Positions 25,556-32,798 of a stretch of 55,663 nt of DNA are shown here, one piece after another. Numbering within the stretch: the stretch's first letter is position 1; every line of letters starts with the position of its first letter. This stretch comes from Phycisphaerales bacterium (GTDB lineage Bacteria > Planctomycetota > Phycisphaerae > UBA1845): contig CP070691.1 of the NCBI GenBank assembly GCA_020353195.1, positions 278,567 through 334,229 on the forward strand, written 5' to 3'. The notes beneath the pieces are model-generated. The model searched no databases, was not told the DNA's origin, and was given only the letters and a program-made list of their open reading frames with translations. Position numbers and translations under genes: made by a program.

Positions 25556-27328
25556 TTGATCCCGCTGTTTATCGACAGCCAGGTCTCGTATCTGTCATCC
25601 AGTTCCGGCGGCGGGTCGCTGTTGAGGCTACCCGTGGGGGCGGGTGTGCTGCTTGATCATCTGGCCGCCCCCATGGGAGACGATCTGGACGGCGACGTGC
25701 TGATCATGCCGACGTTCGCAGTCGACGCGAGCTATGAGCGAAGCGTGCAGGCGAGCGTGTCGGGGAGCGTGCGGGTGATCCGTCCGGATGAGTTGCCGGA
25801 GGTGCTGGCTGAGTATGAGCCCTCGGACTATCTGCTCGTGGTGGATCCGGTACGATGGCCCGTCAACGGGTTCAACTTCGGCGCAACGATTCGGCGCCTG
25901 CATGAGTATCGGGGGGTGTCCCATGCGATTGCGGTCGGGGGCGGTCCCGGCGGATACATGCGAGAGCGAGTCGAGCGTGACGGAGACGGTCAGGTCAAGC
26001 GGGTACAACGGTTCTACAGTGGAGTGACCTGGCCGGAGGCGGCTAGCACGGCGATTTTCGCGTCCCTGGTGCCTGCGCGGTCGGCGAGCGGTGTTCGTTT
26101 CGAGTCGCTGCCTGAGATGCGTGCGGCGTTGTCCGCGAAGGGCGTGCTCGGCCGGGACGTTCCGGTGGCGTCGGATGTGGTCGCCTTGACCGAGGAGCGT
26201 GGCTTGCTGGCCCTGAACGAGCATATGCTCATGCGGGGCGTTCAGCGGAATGGCTGGCCTGGTTTCTCGATCAAACAAGCCGGCATCCTGGTGGGGCGTG
26301 GCTGTCAGATCCACGCGTCGGCGCGGCTGGTTGGCCCGGTGATCATCCACGACGGCGTGACGGTGGAGGAAGGCGCCACCATCGTAGGTCCGACGGTCGT
26401 GGGGCGCGGCTGCCGGATTGGGTGCGGCGCGACGATCGCCCAGTCGATCCTGGCCGACTGCACCGTCGCGACTGCGGGGGTCACGATTCTGCATGAGGTT
26501 GTGTCGGGTCGCCGCTCGATGCCCGGAGTCGGTGCCGGTGCGTGTCTGGATCGTGCACCGGCTGCCCGCCGGCGCACCGGTATCCCGCGTGAGAACGACG
26601 GCTGCTGCGCCTATCTGGAGGTGCACGACGCCCCGGCGCGCCGACCGGTGCATCAGACGTTCAAGCGGGCCATGGACGTCGTGCTGTCGGCTGTGGCGTT
26701 GGTGTTGCTGTCCCCGTTGCTGGTCATTACGGCGATCCTGATCAAGCGGAGTTCGCCCGGTCCGGTGTTGTTCGTCCACCGTCGAGAGAGCAAGGGGGGC
26801 AAGGAGTTCCCTTGCCTGAAGTTCCGGACGATGACATCCGACGCCCATCGCCGGCAACGAGAGCTATACAAGGTGAACGAACTGGACGGACCGCAGTTCA
26901 AGGTGCGCGACGATCCGCGAGTGACCCGTCTTGGTGAGAGGTTGCGATCGACCAACATCGACGAGCTGCCGCAGTTGATCAACGTGTTGCTGGGTCACAT
27001 GAGCCTGGTGGGTCCCAGGCCGTCTCCGTTCCGCGAGAACCAGGTCTGCGTTCCGTGGCGGCGGGCCCGGCTTTCGGTTCGTCCGGGGATCACGGGGTTG
27101 TGGCAGATCTGTCGTTCGGGTGATCGGACTCAGGGGGACTTTCACGAGTGGATCTATTACGACATTGCGTATGTTCGTCATTTCTCGATCTGGTTGGACA
27201 TCAAGATCCTGGTCGCTACGGTGCTGTCGCGAGGCGGTAGGCGGCGTGTTCCGTTGGCCAGGATGGTTCGAGGTGCCCGGGGGGCGGCTTCGGGCCGGAC
27301 GGAACGGCGGCTGAAGGTCGGGGCATAG
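25556..27328 (+). CDS. Phosphoglycosyl transferase fused to a nucleotidyltransferase-like/beta-helix module
   Basis: This 590-residue fusion has two parts. Residues about 1-320 are soluble and resemble a degenerate nucleotidyltransferase (YLLVVDPVRWPVNGFNFG, QRFYSGVTWPEAASTAIFASL), ending in hexapeptide repeats (GRGCQIHASARLVGPVIIHD, EEGATIVGPTVVGRGCRIGC). Residues about 365-570 are a bacterial sugar transferase (PF02397-type, WcaJ/PglC-like): membrane segment FKRAMDVVLSAVALVLLSPLL, PVLFVHRRESKGGKEFPCLKFRTM, the catalytic Asp-Glu dyad in NIDELPQLINVL, MSLVGPRPSPF and RPGITGLWQ. That domain loads a sugar phosphate onto undecaprenyl phosphate to start the repeat unit. The four-helix N-terminus of classical WcaJ is absent. 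The start is a TTG with GGGGAAAG upstream. It is paired with the beta-helix gene at 21,908. Confidence 0.88.
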   Translation: MIPLFIDSQVSYLSSSSGGGSLLRLPVGAGVLLDHLAAPMGDDLDGDVLIMPTFAVDASYERSVQASVSGSVRVIRPDELPEVLAEYEPSDYLLVVDPVRWPVNGFNFGATIRRLHEYRGVSHAIAVGGGPGGYMRERVERDGDGQVKRVQRFYSGVTWPEAASTAIFASLVPARSASGVRFESLPEMRAALSAKGVLGRDVPVASDVVALTEERGLLALNEHMLMRGVQRNGWPGFSIKQAGILVGRGCQIHASARLVGPVIIHDGVTVEEGATIVGPTVVGRGCRIGCGATIAQSILADCTVATAGVTILHEVVSGRRSMPGVGAGACLDRAPAARRRTGIPRENDGCCAYLEVHDAPARRPVHQTFKRAMDVVLSAVALVLLSPLLVITAILIKRSSPGPVLFVHRRESKGGKEFPCLKFRTMTSDAHRRQRELYKVNELDGPQFKVRDDPRVTRLGERLRSTNIDELPQLINVLLGHMSLVGPRPSPFRENQVCVPWRRARLSVRPGITGLWQICRSGDRTQGDFHEWIYYDIAYVRHFSIWLDIKILVATVLSRGGRRRVPLARMVRGARGAASGRTERRLKVGA

Positions 27329-27446
27329 TCGCCGGGCTGGACGGCCTCGGTCTGGGCGGGGAATTCCGTAATTACTGAATGATATCAAGCGGTGTTGTCG
27401 ATTAGTATCACGGGTTCTGTGCTTTTCGGCTGCAGGCGGGTGGAGA

Positions 27447-27479
27447 GTGTACATTGTGATGACGTGTACATGGTGATTA
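27447..27479. promoter_or_regulatory. Tandem 16-bp direct repeats upstream of the Wza-like gene
   Basis: GTGTACATTGTGATGA (27447-27462) and GTGTACATGGTGATTA (27464-27479) are the same 16-mer with two mismatches, repeated at a 17-base period and ending 13 bases before the ATG of the Wza-like gene. Tandem sites at this place suggest an operator or translational control site. The 164-base gap also holds the palindrome GTAATTAC near 27369 and no clear sigma-70 promoter. The repeat is seen directly; its role is inference. Confidence 0.5.
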
Positions 27480-27492
27480 AGGATGGCGTGAC

Positions 27493-28701
27493 ATGAGCGG
27501 AATCAGCTGGCTGGTGCGGTCACAGCCCGGGCATGGGGTTTCGGCGGTCAGGTTGATGGCAGGGTTGGTGATGGGGTTGGCGGCGGTGGTAGGTGGGTGC
27601 GCCGACCACCGTGTGAGCTTGGCCGAGTTTCTGGCGCTGCAGCAGGAGGCGTCGGCTCCGGAGCCGGCGGTGGAGCCGGCGACTGAGGCGGAGATGGTGG
27701 CTCTGCTGGAGCGTGCGCTGGGGCGCCATAAGGTCGGGCCGTCCGACGTGCTCGAAGTGACGTTGACCGTGTCGGCCGACGCCGGGCTGATGCCCCCCGT
27801 TCAGGCGCGGGTGGATCGCAACGGGGAGATCAGCCTGCCGGTTGTGGGTGCCGTCAAGGTTGCGGACATGGAGCTCGAGGACGTGGAGGACGCGGTTCAT
27901 CAGGCTTACGTTCCGCGCGTGTTCAAGGAGGCGAGCGTGTTCGTCAACCTGGTGTCGGCGGACACGACGGAGGTGCTGGTGGTCGGTGCCGTGACGGAGC
28001 CGGGGCTCGTTCCGCTTCACCGCAACCAGCGGAACATGCTGTTTGCGATCGTCCTTGCCGGCGGCGTGTCCGAACTCGCTTCCGGTGACGCGACGCTGCG
28101 CCGCACCCGGCATCCCGGCGAGGCGGTGAGCTTCGACTTGATGGATCCGGAGGGAATCAGGTCCGCGCTGGCGCTCGAGCCGCTCGAGGACGGGGACGTC
28201 ATCACCGTGGAGGCGGCGACCCCGAACACGGTTTTCGTGGGCGGGTTGGTGAACGCGGCTCGGCCGCAGATTTATCCGCAGGGTGTCGAGATGACGGTGC
28301 TGCAGGCGATCGCGGCTGCCGGCGGACTGCGCACCGACGTGACGCCGCGCGAAGCCACGCTGATTCGCCGGATGTCGGACGGTCAGGATGTGCACGTGAA
28401 GCTGGACCTGGACCGGATGACGACCGGGAAAGACCCGAATCTCGCATTGGCGGCCGGGGACATCCTGTGGGTCCCCGACACGGTGGAGACTCGGGTGCAG
28501 GACTGGATCAACCGGAACATATTCGTCCGGGCCGGAGTCAGCGTGAACTACAGCGTGTCGGGCATCGAGTTCATGAACCGCCAGGACCAACAGGCCGGCT
28601 ACCGCGCCGGCGGCTTGGAGGATCAGTACGATCCGTACGGATTCCTGGGGCGGGGCACGTCGCTTCAGAGCCTGGTAGCTCGGCCGGCGCCGGTGCCTTG
28701 A
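27493..28701 (+). CDS. Wza-type outer-membrane polysaccharide export lipoprotein
   Basis: The 402-residue product starts with a signal peptide and lipobox (GLAAVVGGCADHRVS, lipidated Cys near residue 36). A poly_export domain (KVGPSDVLEVTLTVSADAGL, ARVDRNGEISLPVVGAVKV, VFVNLVSA) and at least two SLBB domains follow (TEVLVVGAVTEPGLVPL with AIVLAGGVSELASGDATLRR, and NTVFVGGLVNAARPQIYP with AIAAAGGLRTDVTPREATLIRR). The C-terminus ends soon after a hydrophobic helix region around TRVQDWINRNIFVRAGVSVN. Family members form the export channel with a Wzc partner, encoded here two genes upstream. No ribosome binding site stands out, but tandem repeats lie immediately upstream. Confidence 0.9.
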   Translation: MSGISWLVRSQPGHGVSAVRLMAGLVMGLAAVVGGCADHRVSLAEFLALQQEASAPEPAVEPATEAEMVALLERALGRHKVGPSDVLEVTLTVSADAGLMPPVQARVDRNGEISLPVVGAVKVADMELEDVEDAVHQAYVPRVFKEASVFVNLVSADTTEVLVVGAVTEPGLVPLHRNQRNMLFAIVLAGGVSELASGDATLRRTRHPGEAVSFDLMDPEGIRSALALEPLEDGDVITVEAATPNTVFVGGLVNAARPQIYPQGVEMTVLQAIAAAGGLRTDVTPREATLIRRMSDGQDVHVKLDLDRMTTGKDPNLALAAGDILWVPDTVETRVQDWINRNIFVRAGVSVNYSVSGIEFMNRQDQQAGYRAGGLEDQYDPYGFLGRGTSLQSLVARPAPVP

Positions 28702-28869
28702 GGCAACGCGCCGGTCGAGGGGCCCATGTCCGTGCAGAGAGGGCGACGGACGGGCGTCGATGTTGCAATATCGACGGCGTGCGGGTAAACCGTTTGAAGG
28801 TCATCCCCGACGAGCGGGGTTGCTTGATGGGCCAACTCCGCTCGGACGACGATCTGTTCGAGGGCTTCG

Positions 28870-28930
28870 GGCAGGTTTGCATAACGGCCGCATAACCGGG
28901 CGTGGTCAAGCCCTTGAGGCAGCTTTGCAT
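28870..28930. repeat. Imperfect 13-bp direct repeats upstream of the carbamoyltransferase gene
   Basis: GGCAGGTTTGCAT (28870-28882) and GGCAGCTTTGCAT (28918-28930) differ at one base, lie 48 bases apart and are each followed by a CGCAT. They end 55 bases before the next start. The rest of the 284-base gap (28702-28985) has no supportable gene. A regulator binding site is one possible reading. Confidence 0.35.
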
Positions 28931-28985
28931 CACCGCATCCGCGGGAATGCATGAACCCGGCTGACATCGGGATCCTGAGGTTCGA

Positions 28986-30827
28986 GTGAATATACTCGGC
29001 ATATCCGCTTTCTATCATGATTCGGCGGCCGCCCTCGTGCGGGACGGGCGGATTGTGGCCGCCGCCCAGGAGGAGCGGTTCACCCGAAAGAAGCACGATT
29101 ACGGTTTCCCGCAGCACGCGATCGACTACTGTCTGGCCGAGGCGGGCGTGTCGCCGGCCGACCTGGACTACGTCGGTTTCTATGACAAGCCGTTGCTCAA
29201 GTTCGAGCGGCTGCTGGAGACGTATCTAGCGTATGTTCCCAGCGGGTTCCGGAGCTTCTGTGCGGCCATGCCGCTGTGGCTGCGGCAGAAGCTGCATCTG
29301 CCCCGCGAGATGGACCGCGGTCTGAAGCGGCAGTATCGCAACCGTTACGTTTTCACCGATCATCACGAGTCGCACGCCGCCAGTGCGTTTTTCCCGTCTC
29401 CGTTCGATGAGGCGGCGATTCTTACGCTGGACGGCGTCGGGGAATGGGCGACGGCTTCCTATGGGATCGGGCGGGGGAACCGCGTTGAGCTGTCTCATGA
29501 GATGCATTTTCCGCATTCGCTGGGGTTGCTGTATTCGGCGTTCACGTACTACACGGGGTTCCGTGTGAACTCGGGCGAGTACAAGGTGATGGGATTGGCT
29601 CCGTACGGGGAGCCGACGTTTGTGGACAAGATCCTCGAACATCTGATCGACCTGAAGGAGGACGGGTCGTTCCGCATGAATATGCGGTACTTCAACTACT
29701 GTCAGGGCCTGACCATGACGAACCGGCGGTTTGACCGTCTGTTCGGCGGCCCGCCTCGCCGCTCCGAGTCGCGGATCACGCAGCGGCACATGGATCTGGC
29801 GGCCAGCATTCAGCAGGTGACCGAGGAGATCATGCTCCGGGCTGCTCGCCACGTGCACCGGTCGACGGGGATGAAGAACCTGTGTCTGGCGGGTGGTGTG
29901 GCGTTGAACTGCGTGGGCAACGGGCGCATCCTGCGGGAGGGCCCTTTCGAGAGCATCTGGATTCAGCCGGCGGCCGGGGATGCCGGCGGTGCGCTGGGTG
30001 TGGCGTTGTTCATCTGGCATCAGTTGCTCGGTCACGGGCGCGACGCGACGGGGGTTGTTGACAGCCAGTTCGGGTCTCTGCTGGGGCCGCGGTTTGGCTG
30101 CGGGGACATCCAGCGGTTTCTGGACGGCATCGGGGCCGACTACGAGCTCATCGAGGACGAGGTCGCGCTCTGTGATCGGGTCGCGCGTTTGCTGGCGCAG
30201 GAGAAGGTGATCGGATTGCTGCAGGGTCGGATGGAGTTCGGTCCGCGGGCGTTGGGCTGCCGGAGCATCATCGGCGACGCGCGGAGCGAGGTGATGCAGT
30301 CGGTGATGAACCGGAAGATCAAGTTTCGGGAGTCGTTCCGTCCGTTCGCGCCGACGGTGCTGCGGGAGCGCGTGCACGAGTTCTTCGACATGCGGGAGGA
30401 GCAGGACAGCCCGTACATGTTATTGGTCGCGCCGGTCCGCCAGGACAAGCGCCTGAAGACAGACGGTCAGGCGGAGGGGCTGGAGGGCATCGATCGGCTG
30501 GTGAAGGTGCGCCGTTCGGTGGTGCCGGCGATCACGCATGTGGACTATTCGGCGCGGGTACAGACGGCCGACGCGGATCGGCACGGGCGGTACTACCGGC
30601 TGATGAAGCGTTTCGAGGAGTTGACCGGTTGTCCGGTGATCATCAACACGAGCTTCAACGTCCGCGGCGAGCCGATCGTATGTTCGCCGGAGCACGCATA
30701 CCGTTGCTTCATGAATACGAACATGGACGTGCTCGTGCTGGAGGACTTCGTGCTGCTGAAGGAGAATCAGCCGCAGGCGAAGGAGCACGAGGTGGACGAG
30801 TACCTCGCGCAGTTCCAGTTGGATTGA
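28986..30827 (+). CDS. Carbamoyltransferase, NodU/CmcH/SxtI family
   Basis: The 613-residue product begins NILGISAFYHDSAAALVRDG and continues VAAAQEERFTRKKHDYGFP. Other family blocks are FTDHHESHAASAFFPSPFDE (metal/nucleotide-binding histidines), AILTLDGVGEWATAS, NLCLAGGVALNCVGNGRI, the YrdC-like C-terminal domain with GRMEFGPRALGCRSIIGD, FRPFAPTVL and INTSFNVRGEPIV. NodU-type enzymes use carbamoyl phosphate and ATP, via carbamoyl-AMP, to O-carbamoylate sugars. Here the acceptor is probably a glycan or its lipid-linked precursor. The length is typical. The start is a GTG with GAGG upstream. The next two genes are an SxtJ-like and an SxtK/DUF5989-like membrane protein. Confidence 0.93.
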   Translation: MNILGISAFYHDSAAALVRDGRIVAAAQEERFTRKKHDYGFPQHAIDYCLAEAGVSPADLDYVGFYDKPLLKFERLLETYLAYVPSGFRSFCAAMPLWLRQKLHLPREMDRGLKRQYRNRYVFTDHHESHAASAFFPSPFDEAAILTLDGVGEWATASYGIGRGNRVELSHEMHFPHSLGLLYSAFTYYTGFRVNSGEYKVMGLAPYGEPTFVDKILEHLIDLKEDGSFRMNMRYFNYCQGLTMTNRRFDRLFGGPPRRSESRITQRHMDLAASIQQVTEEIMLRAARHVHRSTGMKNLCLAGGVALNCVGNGRILREGPFESIWIQPAAGDAGGALGVALFIWHQLLGHGRDATGVVDSQFGSLLGPRFGCGDIQRFLDGIGADYELIEDEVALCDRVARLLAQEKVIGLLQGRMEFGPRALGCRSIIGDARSEVMQSVMNRKIKFRESFRPFAPTVLRERVHEFFDMREEQDSPYMLLVAPVRQDKRLKTDGQAEGLEGIDRLVKVRRSVVPAITHVDYSARVQTADADRHGRYYRLMKRFEELTGCPVIINTSFNVRGEPIVCSPEHAYRCFMNTNMDVLVLEDFVLLKENQPQAKEHEVDEYLAQFQLD

Positions 30828-30836
30828 CGTATCGCG

Positions 30837-31280
30837 ATGGGTATGATCGAGGTTGATTGGAAGCCAGATGCCCGCCGGCTGCGGCAGTTCGCGGTCGTGT
30901 GGCTTGTGGGATTCGGGCTGATCGGGCTGCTGGTGGCCTGGCGCAAGGGCGCCTGGGATGTGCCGGGCTGGCACGGCGGATGGGTTGCGCCGTTGGTGCT
31001 GTGGGCGGTGGCGGCGCTTGTGGGGCTGGTCGGGTACGTGCTGCCGAGTGCGGTCCAGCCCGTCTACGTCGTATGGATGGGTATCGCGTTGCCGCTCGGG
31101 TGGCTGGTGACGCATCTGATATTGGCCGTTGTCTTCTATCTGGTGTTCACGCCGATCGGTCTGGTGTTTCGGTTGATCGGTCGCGATCCGCTGCAGCGGA
31201 AGTTTGCGCCCGAGGCGGAGACGTACTGGATCCGGCGGCGCCCGGTTGACGACATGAAGCGATACCTGAGGCAGTTTTAG
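30837..31280 (+). CDS. SxtJ-family membrane protein
   Basis: The 147-residue product has three to four hydrophobic segments (residues about 17-37, 50-75, 80-105 and around VVFYLVFTPIGLVFRL). It ends with GRDPLQRKFAPEAETYWIRR, a motif typical of SxtJ-family proteins encoded next to NodU/SxtI-type carbamoyltransferases. The start ATG lies nine bases after the carbamoyltransferase stop, so translation is probably coupled; a second ATG (GMIEVDW) is two codons in. SxtJ's biochemical function is unknown. A membrane platform for the carbamoyltransferase is an inference from its constant neighbourhood. Confidence 0.82.
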   Translation: MGMIEVDWKPDARRLRQFAVVWLVGFGLIGLLVAWRKGAWDVPGWHGGWVAPLVLWAVAALVGLVGYVLPSAVQPVYVVWMGIALPLGWLVTHLILAVVFYLVFTPIGLVFRLIGRDPLQRKFAPEAETYWIRRRPVDDMKRYLRQF

Positions 31281-31387
31281 AGGCTCTGGCGGGCTGTGAG
31301 CCCGGCTTTCCAGCCGGTAGCGTGGTGTGTTGGGAAGCCTATCCTTGCGGAGTCTGGTTGTCGGATGTTCTTGGCAGGAGCTTGAGC

Positions 31388-31600
31388 GTGTCTGATCGTG
31401 ATGATACCGGCGATAGCGTGAAAGCGTTCGAGCAGGAGGCGACGGAGCGTCGTCCCTCGGTTGTGGAGGAGTTCCTGAGCTTCCTCGCCCACAACAAGAA
31501 ATGGTGGCTGCTACCGATCGTAGCCGTCTTGCTGTTCGTCAGCGCGCTGGTGTTCCTGGGCGGCACAGCGGCAGCGCCGTTCGTCTATACGCTATTCTAA
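31388..31600 (+). CDS. SxtK-like/DUF5989 small membrane protein
   Basis: The 70-residue product has a charged N-terminus (SDRDDTGDSVKAFEQEATE). The DUF5989 signature then appears as a short amphipathic helix (VVEEFLSFLAHNKKWWLLPI) leading into a single membrane span (VAVLLFVSALVFLGGTAAAP) and ending FVYTLF. I chose GTG 31388 because AGGAG lies eight bases upstream. The open frame reaches further up but without family similarity. Such 50-70-residue proteins commonly sit behind NodU- and SxtJ-type genes, as in sxtI-sxtJ-sxtK of saxitoxin clusters. The role is unknown. Confidence 0.8.
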   Translation: MSDRDDTGDSVKAFEQEATERRPSVVEEFLSFLAHNKKWWLLPIVAVLLFVSALVFLGGTAAAPFVYTLF

Positions 31601-31682
31601 CGCAGGGGTGGGCCCGCAAGGCCGGAACCGCAGGCCGATGAGCATCTTGCGCCCTGCGGTCGATGGTTGATGCGGGAAGCTG

Positions 31683-32798
31683 ATGGCTCAGAGAAGGCTG
31701 CGAATCACGTTTGTGCTAGCCGGGCGCGGATTGGCCGGCGGTGTGCGCATCATTGTCTCCCATGGGAATCGACTGATTGAACGCGGGCACGAGGTGACGA
31801 TCGTGCTCTTGCGTCGGCCGTTACCGCGCCGGCCGCGAGCGCTTGTCAGGCGGCTGTATCAGGACGGCCTGTGTGCGACAGGTTGGGAGCGCGACCATGT
31901 GCACGATTTCAGGGGACGCGTCGTATCGGCTCGGCCAGATCGACTTGCGGACACCGTGCCCGACGGCGATGCGGTGGTGGCAACGCTCTGGCGGACGGCG
32001 GATTGGGTAGCGGGCCTGCCGGCGTCGAAGGGGCGGAAGTACTACTTCATCCAGGGGTATGAGGTATTCGCCTTTGGCTCGCCGAGGGTAGATGCGACGT
32101 GGCGGCTTCCGATGCACAAGATCGTGGTGTCGAGGTGGCTTCAGGCCCTTGCCCGCGATCGGTTTGGTGATCCTCACGCGACGCTGGTGCCCAACGGTGT
32201 GGATCTCAGCACATTCGGCGCGCCGAAGCGCGAGAAGCAGAATCCGCCTGTCGTTGGGATTATGTATGAGCGGCAGAGAAACAAGGGAATCGACCTTGCG
32301 GTTGAGGCCATCCGCCTTGCGCGACGTGAGATTCCGAACCTGCGGGTGGTGTCCTTTGGCCCGCATGGGGCGTCGTCCGAAGTTCCCCTTCCGCCGGGTA
32401 CGGAGTTTCATAAGCGGCCACCGCAGTCGCGCATTCCCACTATCTATCGAAAGGCCGATGTCTGGCTTCTCGCCAGTCGTAGCGAAGGGTTTGGACTGCC
32501 GATTCTGGAGGGGATGGCCAGTCGTTGTCCGGTTGTGGCCACACGATGCGGCGGCCCCGAGGATATCGTTGAGGACGGGGTGAACGGTTATCTGGTACCC
32601 GTGGATGATGCTCAGGAACTGGCGAACAAGGTCGTCGCCATCTTATCAGACGACGGCTCCTGGTCGCGCATGTCCGAGGCTGCATATCAGACAAGCAGGC
32701 GGTTCGACTTATCCAAGTCGGTGGATCGGTTCGAGGCGCTGCTGATGGGAGGAGAGGGTGAAGCTGTTTCGTATCGGGAGACGGGGGGGAGTGCCTGA
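31683..32798 (+). CDS. Glycosyltransferase family 4 protein
   Basis: The 371-residue product has the GT-B fold. The N-terminal domain begins RLRITFVLAGRGLAGGVRII, with a glycine-rich loop; IVVSRWLQALARDRFG is the interdomain region, followed by NGVDLSTFGAP. The nucleotide-binding half carries SRSEGFGLPILEGMASRCPVVATRCGGPEDIV, whose EX7E motif binds the NDP-sugar donor. It probably adds one sugar to the lipid-linked repeat unit at the cytoplasmic face. The ATG at 31683 has GGGAAG upstream. Its 3' end overlaps the next gene by 41 bases, which suggests tight co-translation. Donor and acceptor cannot be told. Confidence 0.88.
   Translation: MAQRRLRITFVLAGRGLAGGVRIIVSHGNRLIERGHEVTIVLLRRPLPRRPRALVRRLYQDGLCATGWERDHVHDFRGRVVSARPDRLADTVPDGDAVVATLWRTADWVAGLPASKGRKYYFIQGYEVFAFGSPRVDATWRLPMHKIVVSRWLQALARDRFGDPHATLVPNGVDLSTFGAPKREKQNPPVVGIMYERQRNKGIDLAVEAIRLARREIPNLRVVSFGPHGASSEVPLPPGTEFHKRPPQSRIPTIYRKADVWLLASRSEGFGLPILEGMASRCPVVATRCGGPEDIVEDGVNGYLVPVDDAQELANKVVAILSDDGSWSRMSEAAYQTSRRFDLSKSVDRFEALLMGGEGEAVSYRETGGSA

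Noticed and set aside
25556..27328. Two separate genes (beta-helix protein and sugar transferase)
   Set aside because: The frame is continuous, with no stop and no ribosome binding site or start near residue 350-365, so a single fused protein is the simpler reading.
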